Origin: Tabrizicola piscis
GTDB taxonomy: Bacteria > Pseudomonadota > Alphaproteobacteria > Rhodobacterales > Rhodobacteraceae
Length of the DNA stretch: 64,000 nt
Reading direction: 5' to 3'
Assembly: GCF_003940805.1 (NCBI RefSeq)
Contig: NZ_CP034328.1
Coordinates: 1 to 64,000 of the forward strand
Numbering within the stretch: the stretch's first letter is position 1; the number at the start of each line of letters is the position of its first letter. Both the position numbers and the translations under genes were made by a program. Below are positions 17,638 through 25,997 of this stretch, in pieces. Below the pieces are notes generated by a model, which searched no databases, had not been told where the DNA came from, and saw nothing but the letters and a program-made list of their open reading frames with translations.

Positions 17638-20060
17638 CCGACCTACCCACCACTGCCCGCGCCGTCATCATCGGTGGCGGTATCGTCGGCTGTTCCGTGG
17701 CCTACCACCTTGGCAAGCTTGGCTGGACCGACACCGTCCTGCTGGAGCGCAAGAAGCTCACCTCCGGCACCACGTTCCACGCTGCAGGCCTCGTCGGCCA
17801 GCTGCGCACCTCGGCCAACATCACCCAGCTTCTGGGCCACTCGGTCGCCCTTTACAAAACGCTGGAGGCTGAGACGGGCCTGCAAACCGGCTGGAAGATG
17901 AATGGGGGCCTCCGCCTTGCCTGCAACGCCGAACGCTGGACGGAAGTGAAGCGCCAGGCCACCACCGCGCACAGCTTCGGGCTGGAGATGCACCTCCTGA
18001 CCCCGAAAGAGGCGCAAGAGATGTGGCCCCTGATGACCATCGACGATCTGGTAGGCGCTGCCTATCTGCCGACCGACGGGCAGGCGAACCCCTCTGACAT
18101 CACGCAATCCCTCGCCCGTGGCGCGCGGATGGCTGGGGTGAAGATCTTCGAAGACACGCCGGTGACGCGGGTCATCGTCGAAGACGGCCGCATCAGGGGG
18201 GTCGAGACCCCCTTCGGCACCATCGAATGCGAAAAGGTGGTCTGCTGCGCCGGCCAATGGACCCGGACCCTCGCGGCAACCGTAGGTGTCAACGTCCCTC
18301 TCGTGTCGGTGGAACACCAATACATGGTGACCGAAAAGATCGAGGGCGTGACGACCACCCTTCCCACCCTCCGCGACCCCGACCGCCTGACCTACTGGAA
18401 GGAAGAGGTTGGTGGGCTGGTCTGGGGCGGGTATGAGCCGAACCCGAAACCCTGGGCGCAGAACGGCATCCCCGAGGGGTTTCATTTCGAGCTGCTGACC
18501 AGCGACTTCGACCACTATTCCCAGTTCATGGAGGATGCCATCGCCCGCGTCCCGGCGCTGGCCACGGCAGGCGTCAAGCAACTGATCAACGGCCCGGAAA
18601 GCTTTACCCCCGACGGCAACTTCATCCTTGGCGAAGCCCCGGAATTGCGGAACTTCTTCGTCGGCGCCGGCTTCAACGCCTTTGGCATCGCATCCGGTGG
18701 CGGGGCAGGGATGGCGCTGGCCGAATGGGTCGCCACGGGTGCTGCGCCCTACGATCTCTGGCCCGTCGACATCCGTCGCTTCGGCCCCGCCCACCGCTCC
18801 ACCGATTACGTCCGCACCCGCACGATGGAGGCTTATGCCAAGCACTACACCATCGCCTGGCCGTCCGAGGAGATGAAGTCCGCCAGACCCACCCGCCGCT
18901 CCCCCCTTTACGCCCACCTCAAGGCGGCAGGGGCCTGTTTTGGCGAAAAACTCGGCTGGGAACGCCCGAACTGGTTCGCCGCACCGGGGGAGGAGCCGGT
19001 GGACCGCTACTCCTACCAGCGCCCCGGCTGGTTCGACGCCGTGGGCCGCGAACATCGGGCCGCACGGGAGGGCTGCGTCCTGATCGACCAGACCTCCTTC
19101 GCCAAGTTCACCCTGAAAGGCCCGGACGCGGCCAAGGCGTTGAACTGGATCGCCGCGGGGAATGTGGATCGGGCGGTAGGGTCGCTGACCTATACCCAGA
19201 TGCTGAACGCCAAAGGTGGCATCGAATGTGACCTCACCGTCGTCCGCCGCGCCGCCGATGAGTTCTACATCACCACCGGCACCGGCTTTGCGACGCATGA
19301 TTTCGACTGGATTTCCCGCAACTTGTGCGGCGATGCTCACCTGATCGACGTCACCTCCGGCTCCGCCGTCCTGTCGCTGATGGGCCCCAAATCGCGGGAC
19401 ATCCTGCAACCCCTCACCGAAGGTGACCTGTCCAACAGTGGCTTCCCCTTCGGCACCGCCAAGACCATCTTCATCGCTGGCTGCCCCGTCCTCGCCCTGC
19501 GTGTCACTTACGTCGGCGAGCTTGGGTGGGAACTTCACATGCCCACCGAAGTCGCCGTGACGGTGTACGAGGCCCTCTTGGCCACCGGCCAGATCACCAA
19601 CGCAGGCTATCGCGCCATCGAAACCCTGCGGCTGGAGAAAGGCTATCGGGCCTGGGGCTCCGACATCGGCCCCGACCACACCCCGGTCGAGGCGGGCCTG
19701 TCCTGGGCGGTCAAGATGAAATCCGGCCTGCCGTTCCTTGGCCGCGATGCCATCGCCGCGCAACTCGAAAACGGCGTGAGGAAGCGCCTGGCCACCTTCA
19801 CCGCTGCGCCCGACACCATCCTTCTGGGGCGTGAGACGATCTACCGGAACGGCCAGCGCGTCGGCTGGCTGTCCTCGGGCGGCTACGGTCACACGGTAGG
19901 CCAGGCCATCGGCATAGGCTACGTCCGCCACCCGGAGGGGGTGACGGAAGACTTCATCCTGTCAGGCAGTTACGAGCTGGAAGTCGCCTCAGATCGCGTC
20001 CCCGCAACGGTCCACCTCGCGCCGCTCCATGACCCGCAGAATCTCCGCGTAAAGTCCTGA
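17634..20060 (+). CDS. Dimethylglycine/sarcosine dehydrogenase-type FAD and GcvT fusion protein
   Basis: 808 aa. The N-terminal FAD domain begins VIIGGGIVGCSVAYHL (about 11-26). GTTFHAAGLVGQLR (about 45-58) includes the His that is the covalent FAD site in dimethylglycine dehydrogenases. The second half is a folate-binding GcvT domain (from about residue 430: YSYQRPGWFDAVGREH, then LMGPKSRDIL and YVGELGWELH) with a GCV_T C-terminal barrel. Such enzymes demethylate dimethylglycine or sarcosine and pass the one-carbon unit to tetrahydrofolate as methylene-THF. Encoded 1.6 kb before serine-cycle genes, it is a likely source of their C1 units. Exact substrate not determinable. Confidence 0.88.
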   Translation: MTDLPTTARAVIIGGGIVGCSVAYHLGKLGWTDTVLLERKKLTSGTTFHAAGLVGQLRTSANITQLLGHSVALYKTLEAETGLQTGWKMNGGLRLACNAERWTEVKRQATTAHSFGLEMHLLTPKEAQEMWPLMTIDDLVGAAYLPTDGQANPSDITQSLARGARMAGVKIFEDTPVTRVIVEDGRIRGVETPFGTIECEKVVCCAGQWTRTLAATVGVNVPLVSVEHQYMVTEKIEGVTTTLPTLRDPDRLTYWKEEVGGLVWGGYEPNPKPWAQNGIPEGFHFELLTSDFDHYSQFMEDAIARVPALATAGVKQLINGPESFTPDGNFILGEAPELRNFFVGAGFNAFGIASGGGAGMALAEWVATGAAPYDLWPVDIRRFGPAHRSTDYVRTRTMEAYAKHYTIAWPSEEMKSARPTRRSPLYAHLKAAGACFGEKLGWERPNWFAAPGEEPVDRYSYQRPGWFDAVGREHRAAREGCVLIDQTSFAKFTLKGPDAAKALNWIAAGNVDRAVGSLTYTQMLNAKGGIECDLTVVRRAADEFYITTGTGFATHDFDWISRNLCGDAHLIDVTSGSAVLSLMGPKSRDILQPLTEGDLSNSGFPFGTAKTIFIAGCPVLALRVTYVGELGWELHMPTEVAVTVYEALLATGQITNAGYRAIETLRLEKGYRAWGSDIGPDHTPVEAGLSWAVKMKSGLPFLGRDAIAAQLENGVRKRLATFTAAPDTILLGRETIYRNGQRVGWLSSGGYGHTVGQAIGIGYVRHPEGVTEDFILSGSYELEVASDRVPATVHLAPLHDPQNLRVKS

Positions 20061-20070
20061 TTTTCTGTCC

Positions 20071-20110
20071 AAAAATATCCCACGGGGGTGCGGGGGTGTG
20101 AAACCCCCGC
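20071..20110. repeat. Dispersed intergenic hairpin repeat, copy A
   Basis: An A/T-rich AAAAATATCCC lead followed by a perfect hairpin: GCGGGGGT (20090-20097), loop GTGAA, ACCCCCGC (20103-20110). It lies between the convergent ends of the dehydrogenase and the regulator, so it may end both transcripts. Related copies at 26870-26902 and 37146-37175 (inverted) share the ATAYCCC lead and the G-run/C-run stem. Confidence 0.7.
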
Positions 20111-20112
20111 TG

Positions 20113-21507
20113 CTACCCATCAAACCGCGTCGCGCCCCTGCGTTTCTCATCCACCGGCTGCGTCAGGATCGTCGCCTGATGCGCCCGCTGGTCACAGTTG
20201 GCGCGCGGACAGACCCGGCAGTTGATGCCAATCGGCACCATCCGCGCCCCGGCGACCGAGAACGCCTCGGCATAGCCGATCTCGCCCGCGTGTTCGATCA
20301 TGCAGCCCATCGCCACGGCAAGCCGGTTGTCCTGCGCATGCCGGATCCAGGTTGGCCGGTCCACCGTGCGCGAAAAGACGAAGTATTGCGATTTATCCGG
20401 CATTTCAACGAATTGCGGCACGATCTTCCCCGGCGTGCGAAAGCTGGTATGCACATCCAGCCGCGGGCAGGCCCCGCCATATTCGGCCAGATGGAAATCC
20501 GTCGCATTGAAGCGCTTGGTCACGTTGCCGCCCTTGTCGATCCGCAGAAAGAAGAACGGCACCCCTTGCGCCCCCTCGCGCTGCAGCGTCGTTGCCCGGT
20601 GGCAGGCCTGTTCAAAACTGACCCCGAACCGCGTGGCGATGTGGTCAAGGTCGTATTTCGTCGCCCGCGCTTCGGCCAGAAAGGCCGCGTAGGGCATCAG
20701 GACAGCGGCGGCGAAGTAATTCGCCAACTCCACCCGCAAGCGCGCCACCCCCCGCGGGTCGGCAATCCCCGCCCGGTCGATCAACCCGTCCAGAAGCTCG
20801 CGCTGCTCCAGCAAGCCGCACATATGGACAAGCTGGAAGGTGCGGTTGGTGTGGTCCAAAGCCTCGGACAAAAGAATTTCCCGCCGCCCCTCATCATACT
20901 GCCGCAGGGTGCCCGGCAGATCCTCGACCCGCGCCAGACGCACCGAAATCCCCAGCTGATCCCGCAGCCGCCGCTTGAGCGCGACATAGACCTCATCCCG
21001 TTCCACCGGGGCGGTCCAGAACGCTTCGGCCGCTTCCTCCAGATCGCGGAAGTGATTGCGCTGGCGGCGAAAGACGTTGTGCACGGCCGCCTCAGGCGTG
21101 GCGCTGATCGCCCGCACGTCGCCTTCGTTCAGTGACAAAAGCTGGTCGGTCGCCGCCTGCCACGACCGGTGCAGCCGCAAGAAGGCGCTGGCAAGGTCCG
21201 GCGCATGGACCAGCGCCGCGCGAAGCTGCGTCAGGTCCGGTCGCGCTTCGGCGAAAAGCGGGTCCTGCAGCGCCGCCCGCAGATCGGCCAGCGCGCCGGA
21301 ACCGTCTTCCTCGGCAATCTCGCGCCAGTCGACGCCGTAAGCCTCGAACAGCTTCAGCATCACCTGAACCGAAACCGACCGTTCGTTATTCTCCAGCAGG
21401 TTGACGTAGGACGGGCTGATCCCAAGCACCCGCGCCATTGCGCCTTGGGTCTCTCCCCGCTCCAGCCGCAAGCGCCGCAAGTGCGGACCGATAAAGGTTT
21501 TCTGCAT
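20113..21507 (-). CDS. ScfR/RamB-like transcriptional regulator (HTH plus DUF2083)
   Basis: 464 aa (468 from an in-frame GTG at 21519). An Xre-type HTH covers about residues 5-60 (RLERGETQGAMARVLGISPS). A central IrrE-like region follows. The C-terminal DUF2083-type part has the cysteine cluster CRVCPRANCDQRAH. The helix equivalent to the ImmA/IrrE metal site reads FQLVHMCGLLEQ with no HEXXH, so no protease activity is expected. Family members sense short-chain acyl-CoA or control the glyoxylate cycle (RamB). It is divergent from the aminotransferase and serine-cycle genes, which makes it their likely local regulator. Confidence 0.88.
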   Translation of the reverse strand: MQKTFIGPHLRRLRLERGETQGAMARVLGISPSYVNLLENNERSVSVQVMLKLFEAYGVDWREIAEEDGSGALADLRAALQDPLFAEARPDLTQLRAALVHAPDLASAFLRLHRSWQAATDQLLSLNEGDVRAISATPEAAVHNVFRRQRNHFRDLEEAAEAFWTAPVERDEVYVALKRRLRDQLGISVRLARVEDLPGTLRQYDEGRREILLSEALDHTNRTFQLVHMCGLLEQRELLDGLIDRAGIADPRGVARLRVELANYFAAAVLMPYAAFLAEARATKYDLDHIATRFGVSFEQACHRATTLQREGAQGVPFFFLRIDKGGNVTKRFNATDFHLAEYGGACPRLDVHTSFRTPGKIVPQFVEMPDKSQYFVFSRTVDRPTWIRHAQDNRLAVAMGCMIEHAGEIGYAEAFSVAGARMVPIGINCRVCPRANCDQRAHQATILTQPVDEKRRGATRFDG

Positions 21508-21537
21508 ACCGTCGCACACCTGTCAGGTTTTGTGGTC

Positions 21538-21583
21538 TTTACAATATTACAGAAAATCCATTGTGTAAACTTTCGCATTTACA
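21538..21583. promoter_or_regulatory. Cluster of TGTAAA half-sites in the divergent regulator/sgaA region
   Basis: TGTAAA (21564-21569) and TTTACA (21578-21583) form an inverted repeat with an 8-bp spacer. A further TTTACA (21538-21543) and a TTACA (21547-21551) lie just upstream. The 146-nt divergent region is the natural place for the ScfR/RamB-like protein to bind. No experimental consensus for this family in Rhodobacterales is used here; assignment rests on position and symmetry. Confidence 0.4.
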
Positions 21584-21653
21584 GCGCGACCCAGATTGCT
21601 TTTGCACATCCCGAAATTGGTGACAGGAGAGCTTAACCAAACGGGAGGACAGC

Positions 21654-22856
21654 ATGCGCACCGGAACCAATCACCTTTTCATCCCCGGCCCGACCAACGT
21701 GCCGGAAGACGTGCGCATGGCGATGAACGTGCCGATGCAAGATCAGCGCGGGCCGGATTTCGGGGCTTTCACCCTGTCCATCCTTGCCGACCTGAAGAAG
21801 GTGTTCCGCACCACCACTGGTCAGGTGATGCTCTTCCCCGGTTCCGGCACTGGCGCCTGGGAAGCGGCGATCACCAACACCCTCAACCCCGGTGACCGGG
21901 TGCTGATGGCGCGGCACGGCCAGTTTTCCACCCTCTGGGCCGAGATGGCGACGCGTCTGGGCCTGACCGTCGACGTGATCGACATCGCCTGGGGGGCAGG
22001 GGCGCCGGTCAACGAATTCATGCGCAAACTGGCCGCGGACCGGAAGGGTGAGATCAAGGCCGTGTTCGTCACCCACAATGAAACCGCAACCGGCGTCACC
22101 AGTGACATCGCCGCCGTCCGCCGCGCCTTGGACGACTGCTTCCACGACGCGCTGCTCTTCGTTGATGGGGTGTCCTCGGTCGGCTCCATCGACTTCCGGA
22201 TGGATGACTGGGGCGTCGATCTGGCCGTCACCGGCAGCCAGAAGGGCCTGATGTGCCCCGCTGGCCTTGGCATCCTTGGCGTGTCGCAAAAGGCCATGAA
22301 GGCCTCGGAAACCTCGACCATGCGCCGCGCCTATTTCGAATTCCGTGACTTCAAGCAGACGGTCGAGACGGGCTATTTCCCCTACACCCCGCCGACACAG
22401 ATCCTGCACGGCATGCGCCGCGCCTTGGACCGGATCAATGCTGAAGGCCTCGACAACGTCCTCGCCCGGCACGCCCGCCTTGCCGAAGGCGTCCGTCGCG
22501 CCGTCGCTGCCTGGGGCCTTTCCCCCTGCGCCGAGCACCCCTCGCTTGCCTCGAACACCGTCACGGCTATCCGCGTGCCGGACGGAGTCGACGCCCGCGA
22601 TGTGATCCGCATCGGGTATGAGCGGTACAACACCTCCTTCGGTTCGGGCCTCTCGCGTCTGGCGGGCAAGGTGTTCCGCATTGGCCACTTGGGCGATCTG
22701 AACGAAGGCATGTGCCTGACCGCCATCGCCGTGGCCGAAATGGCGCTGGTCGAGGCGGGGGCGGATATCGAATTCGGCTCGGGTGTCGCTGCCGCCCAAG
22801 CCTGGTACGCCCAAGGCCGCACCGCCGAAGCCGCCCTGCGCATGGCTGCTGAATAA
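21654..22856 (+). CDS. sgaA: Serine-glyoxylate aminotransferase (class V)
   Basis: 400-aa PLP enzyme. It has the family N-terminus FIPGPTNVPEDVR, the phosphate-binding FPGSGTGAWEAAI, THNETATGV, the cofactor aspartate in FVDGVSSVGSIDFR, and the PLP lysine in TGSQKGLMCPAG (about residue 198). A GGGAGGAC ribosome site precedes the ATG. Related enzymes include aspartate-glyoxylate aminotransferase BhcA, but no bhcBCD genes follow. Instead malyl-CoA lyase and malate thiokinase come next, as in methylotroph serine-cycle clusters, so I favour serine-glyoxylate transamination giving hydroxypyruvate and glycine. Confidence 0.82.
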   Translation: MRTGTNHLFIPGPTNVPEDVRMAMNVPMQDQRGPDFGAFTLSILADLKKVFRTTTGQVMLFPGSGTGAWEAAITNTLNPGDRVLMARHGQFSTLWAEMATRLGLTVDVIDIAWGAGAPVNEFMRKLAADRKGEIKAVFVTHNETATGVTSDIAAVRRALDDCFHDALLFVDGVSSVGSIDFRMDDWGVDLAVTGSQKGLMCPAGLGILGVSQKAMKASETSTMRRAYFEFRDFKQTVETGYFPYTPPTQILHGMRRALDRINAEGLDNVLARHARLAEGVRRAVAAWGLSPCAEHPSLASNTVTAIRVPDGVDARDVIRIGYERYNTSFGSGLSRLAGKVFRIGHLGDLNEGMCLTAIAVAEMALVEAGADIEFGSGVAAAQAWYAQGRTAEAALRMAAE

Positions 22857-22874
22857 TCCATTAGGAACAGATAG

Positions 22875-23813
22875 ATGAGCCATACTCTTTACCCGCTGCG
22901 CAAGCAGCGGCTCCAGCGGTCTGAACTCGCGGTCCCTGCGTCGAACCCCGGCATGATCGACAAGGCCGCCGAAGGCCCCGCCGATTACGTCTTCCTCGAC
23001 CTTGAGGATGCGGTGGCCCCGCCTGAAAAGGAACAGGCCCGCAAGAACTGCATCCAGGCGCTGAATGACATCGACTGGGCCGCGAAGGGCAAGACCGTTT
23101 CGGTGCGCATCAACGGGTTGGATACCCATTACATGTACCGCGATGTGGTGGATGTGATGGAACAGGCCGGAAGCCGCGTCCACACCCTGCTGGTGCCGAA
23201 AGTCGGCGTCCGTGACGACCTTTACATGGTCGAAGCCATGGTCAACCAGATTGAACAGGCCAAGGGCTATACCACCCGTGTGGGGCTTGAGGCGCTGATC
23301 GAAACCGCCCTTGGCATGGCCAATGTCGAAACCATCGCCCAGTTCGGCGGCCGGCTGGAGGCGCTGCACTTCGGCGTTGCCGACTACGCCGCCAGCATGC
23401 GCGCCCGCACTACCAATATCGGTGGTCTCAACCCGATGTATCCGGGCGATCAGTGGCATGCCGCGATCTCGCGCATGGTCATCGCCTGCCGCGCCTATGG
23501 GCTGCGTGCCATCGACGGCCCCTTTGGCGATTTCTCCGACCCCGAGGGTTACAGGGACGGCGCCCGCCGTGCTGCCGCTTTGGGGTGTGAGGGGAAATGG
23601 GCGATTCACCCCTCACAAGTGGCACTGGCAAATGAGGTCTTCAGCCCGACCGAGGCCGAAGTCACCAAGGCCCGCCGCATCCTGGAAGAGTTGAAGCTCG
23701 CCGAGGCGCAGGGCAAGGGTGCCGCAAGCCTTGACGGCAAGATGATCGATGCCGCGTCGGAAAAGATGGCACGCAACTTGCTGGCCGTCGCGGAAGCGAT
23801 CGCCGGACGATAG
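22875..23813 (+). CDS. mclA: L-malyl-CoA lyase (CitE-like)
   Basis: 312-aa CoA-ester lyase that splits malyl-CoA to acetyl-CoA and glyoxylate. Features are RSELAVPASNPGMIDKAAEG (about 14-33), the Mg-binding acidic motif YVFLDLEDAVAP, RINGLDTHYMYRDVVD, VGLEALIETALGMANVE, and a C-terminal HPSQVALANEVFSPTEAEV. From memory it is closer to the Methylobacterium serine-cycle MclA (RLHRSELAVPGSNP, NGLDTHYMYRDVVD) than to Rhodobacter Mcl1 of the ethylmalonyl-CoA and 3-hydroxypropionate routes. It starts 18 nt after sgaA, with AGGAACAG upstream. Confidence 0.88.
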   Translation: MSHTLYPLRKQRLQRSELAVPASNPGMIDKAAEGPADYVFLDLEDAVAPPEKEQARKNCIQALNDIDWAAKGKTVSVRINGLDTHYMYRDVVDVMEQAGSRVHTLLVPKVGVRDDLYMVEAMVNQIEQAKGYTTRVGLEALIETALGMANVETIAQFGGRLEALHFGVADYAASMRARTTNIGGLNPMYPGDQWHAAISRMVIACRAYGLRAIDGPFGDFSDPEGYRDGARRAAALGCEGKWAIHPSQVALANEVFSPTEAEVTKARRILEELKLAEAQGKGAASLDGKMIDAASEKMARNLLAVAEAIAGR

Positions 23814-23822
23814 TCGAAACAT

Positions 23823-23877
23823 GAGTTTTCTGCGAAAACTCGCGCAATCATAGAACGAATTTTCGCAGAAAATTCGT
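23823..23877. promoter_or_regulatory. Twin hairpins between mclA and mtkA
   Basis: Two perfect hairpins stand in tandem. The first is GAGTTTTC-TGC-GAAAACTC (23823-23841), with 8-bp arms. The second is ACGAATTTTC-GCA-GAAAATTCGT (23855-23877), with 10-bp arms. Their 13-nt cores (TTTTCTGCGAAAA and TTTTCGCAGAAAA) are reverse complements, so the two could also pair with each other. They are A/T-rich in a GC-rich operon and lie 10 nt after the mclA stop. Candidates are an mRNA processing or stability element, or a protein-binding inverted repeat. Confidence 0.75.
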
Positions 23878-23897
23878 CCCGTTGAGGGGAGTTTCTG

Positions 23898-25061
23898 ATG
23901 GATATCCACGAATATCAGGCCAAGGAAATCCTCGCCCGCTTCGGCGTGCCGGTTCCCCGCGGCGGCCTCGCCTATAGCCCCGAACAGGCCGGCTACCGCG
24001 CGCGCGAGCTTGGCGGCAGCGCCTGGGTGGTCAAGGCCCAGATCCACTCCGGTGGCCGGGGTGCCGCAGGCGGCGTGAAGCTCTGCCGCGACGAACATGA
24101 GGTCAGCGCGTTCGCCGCCACGCTTTTCGGCAAGCAACTGGTGACGAAGCAGACCGACGCCAACGGCAAGGGTGTCTACCGCCTCTGGGTCGAAGCCGCC
24201 TCGGATATCGCCCGCGAGATGTACCTCGGCTTCGTCCTCGACCGCAAATCCGAACGCATCATGATCGTAGCCTCCGCCCATGGCGGGATGGAGATCGAGG
24301 AACTGGCCGAGACCGACCCCGGCTCCTTGCGCCGAATGACCATCGACCCCGCCGTCGGCCTGTCCGAATTCCAGGCCCGCGAACTGGCCTTCCAGCTTGG
24401 CCTCAAAGGCGGCCAGATCGCCCAGATGGTCACGATCCTGAAAGCCTGCTACCGCGCCTACCGCGACCTTGACGCCGTGATGGTCGAGATCAACCCGCTG
24501 GTCATCACCGGCGCGGGTGACCTTGTGGCACTTGATGCCAAAATGTCCTTCGACACCAACGCCTTGTTCCGCCGTCCTCAAGTCGCGGAACTCCGCGACC
24601 GCAGCCAGGAAGACCCCCGCGAATCCACCGCCGGCGACCACGGCCTCGCCTATGTGGGGCTGGAGGGGGACATCGGCTGCATCATCAACGGCGCGGGCCT
24701 TGCGATGGCGACGATGGACATGATCAAGCTGGCCGGGGGCGAACCCGCCAACTTCCTCGACATCGGCGGCGGCGCCAGCCCTGAGCGTGTCGTCCGCGCC
24801 TTCCGCACGGTCCTTGCCGACCGCAACGTCAGCGTCATCCTCGTGAACATCTTCGCCGGGATCAACCGCTGCGACTGGGTCGCCGAAGGGGTTGTGAAAG
24901 CCTATCAAGAGGTTGGCCTGACCATCCCCGTCGTCGTCCGCCTCGCCGGAACCAATGTCGAGGAGGGCAAGCGCATTATTGAGACCTCCGGCCTTCCCCT
25001 CATCTCCGCCGATACCCTCGCCGAGGCCGCCGCCAAAGCGGTCGCCGCCAAAGCTGCTTGA
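23898..25061 (+). CDS. mtkA: Malate-CoA ligase (malate thiokinase) subunit beta
   Basis: 387-aa ATP-grasp subunit, homologous to SucC. It opens [20 protein letters not shown] and has [20 protein letters not shown] (ATP-binding lysine), [20 protein letters not shown] (metal-binding Asn/Asp), [11 protein letters not shown] and [16 protein letters not shown]. It is encoded right after malyl-CoA lyase, and motifs such as [20 protein letters not shown] match malate thiokinases. This points to malate plus ATP plus CoA giving malyl-CoA rather than the TCA-cycle enzyme. Shine-Dalgarno GAGGGGAG is strong. ATG at 23898 is the only sensible start. Confidence 0.88.
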   Translation: MDIHEYQAKEILARFGVPVPRGGLAYSPEQAGYRARELGGSAWVVKAQIHSGGRGAAGGVKLCRDEHEVSAFAATLFGKQLVTKQTDANGKGVYRLWVEAASDIAREMYLGFVLDRKSERIMIVASAHGGMEIEELAETDPGSLRRMTIDPAVGLSEFQARELAFQLGLKGGQIAQMVTILKACYRAYRDLDAVMVEINPLVITGAGDLVALDAKMSFDTNALFRRPQVAELRDRSQEDPRESTAGDHGLAYVGLEGDIGCIINGAGLAMATMDMIKLAGGEPANFLDIGGGASPERVVRAFRTVLADRNVSVILVNIFAGINRCDWVAEGVVKAYQEVGLTIPVVVRLAGTNVEEGKRIIETSGLPLISADTLAEAAAKAVAAKAA

Positions 25062-25071
25062 GGAGCCCAAA

Positions 25072-25968
25072 ATGGCCATCCTGATCACCGAACACACGAA
25101 AGTCATCGTCCAGGGCATGTCCGGCCGCATCGGCGCTTTCCACGCCGCCGACATGATCAAGCACGGCACCAATGTCGTGGGCGGCGTCACCCCGGGCCGG
25201 GGCGGCGAAACCCACCTCGACCGCCCGCTGTTCAACACCGTCCGCGAAGCCGTTGAAGCCACCGGCGCCGAGGCCAGCCTCGTCTTCGTCCCGCCCCCCT
25301 TCGCCGCCGACGCGATCATGGAGGCGGCGGATGCAGGCATCAAAACCGCCGTCTGCGTCACCGACGGCATCCCGTCGCAGGACATGATGAAGGTCAAACG
25401 CTTCCTGAAACGCTACCCCGAGGAACGCAAGATGCGCCTCGTCGGCCCGAACTGCGCCGGGATCATCTCGCCCGGCAAGGGCTTCATGGGCATCATGCCG
25501 CCGCACATCTACATGCCGGGCCGGATCGGCATCGTCGGTCGCTCGGGCACGCTGGGGTATGAGGCTGCAAGCCAGATGAAGGCCCTTGGCATTGGCGTCT
25601 CGACCAGTGTCGGCATCGGTGGCGATCCGATCAATGGCAGCAGTTTCAAGGACATACTCGCCCTTTTTGAAGCTGATCCTGACACCGACGCCGTGATGAT
25701 GATCGGCGAAATCGGTGGCCCACAGGAAGCCGAGGCCGCCGCCTACGCCCGCGACCACATGACCAAACCCGTCGTCGCCTATATCGCCGGTCTTTCCGCG
25801 CCGAAGGGCCGCAAGATGGGCCATGCGGGGGCGATCATCAGCGCCTTCGGCGAATCCGCGCAGGAAAAGGTCGAGATTCTGGAGGCCGCCGGTATCACCG
25901 TCGCCCCCAACCCCTCCGCCATGGGCGAGACCATGGCCCGCGTCCTCGCGAAACGTCAGGCTGCTTGA
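25072..25968 (+). CDS. mtkB: Malate-CoA ligase (malate thiokinase) subunit alpha
   Basis: 298-aa SucD-like subunit. It has [20 protein letters not shown] near the N-terminus, GVTPGRGGE, the CoA-binding [24 protein letters not shown], and the phospho-histidine loop MGHAGAIIS (about residue 247). SucD proteins read GAT where MtkB proteins read GAFH in the first motif, in line with the mtk call. The ATG at 25072 follows AGGAG, which overlaps the mtkA stop codon. The mtk genes close the serine-cycle block; hydroxypyruvate reductase, glycerate kinase and PEP carboxylase are not in the window. Confidence 0.88.
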   Translation: MAILITEHTKVIVQGMSGRIGAFHAADMIKHGTNVVGGVTPGRGGETHLDRPLFNTVREAVEATGAEASLVFVPPPFAADAIMEAADAGIKTAVCVTDGIPSQDMMKVKRFLKRYPEERKMRLVGPNCAGIISPGKGFMGIMPPHIYMPGRIGIVGRSGTLGYEAASQMKALGIGVSTSVGIGGDPINGSSFKDILALFEADPDTDAVMMIGEIGGPQEAEAAAYARDHMTKPVVAYIAGLSAPKGRKMGHAGAIISAFGESAQEKVEILEAAGITVAPNPSAMGETMARVLAKRQAA

Positions 25969-25976
25969 AAGACCCC

Positions 25977-25997
25977 GCCCCGGGTCAAGCCCGGGGC
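25977..25997. repeat. CCCGGG-TCAAG-CCCGGG palindromic repeat, copy 1
   Basis: Arms GCCCCGGG (25977-25984) and CCCGGGGC (25990-25997) enclose loop TCAAG. It lies between the convergent mtkB and rsmA ends, and the rsmA stop codon (TGA on the minus strand) is inside the loop. It can serve as a two-way terminator without a U-tract. Two more copies flank each other at 45713-45788. Confidence 0.75.

Noticed and set aside
17643..19931. A 762-codon minus-strand frame opposite the dehydrogenase gene
   Set aside because: Composition is typical of antisense frames, and the opposite strand carries a full FAD/GcvT protein with intact motifs.
20113..21507. Protease activity for the IrrE/ImmA-like region of the regulator
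   Set aside because: The HEXXH metal motif is missing (FQLVHMCGLLEQ), so a regulator role is kept.
21654..22856. Naming the aminotransferase BhcA (beta-hydroxyaspartate cycle)
   Set aside because: The fold is compatible, but bhcB, bhcC and bhcD are absent and the neighbours are malyl-CoA lyase and malate thiokinase.
21633..23609. A 658-codon minus-strand frame opposite sgaA and mclA
   Set aside because: It crosses two real genes and their spacer, and shows no recognisable family.
23898..25968. Reading the two genes as the TCA-cycle succinyl-CoA synthetase sucC/sucD
   Set aside because: They adjoin malyl-CoA lyase and carry malate-thiokinase-like segments; sucCD normally lie with mdh and sucAB, which are not here.
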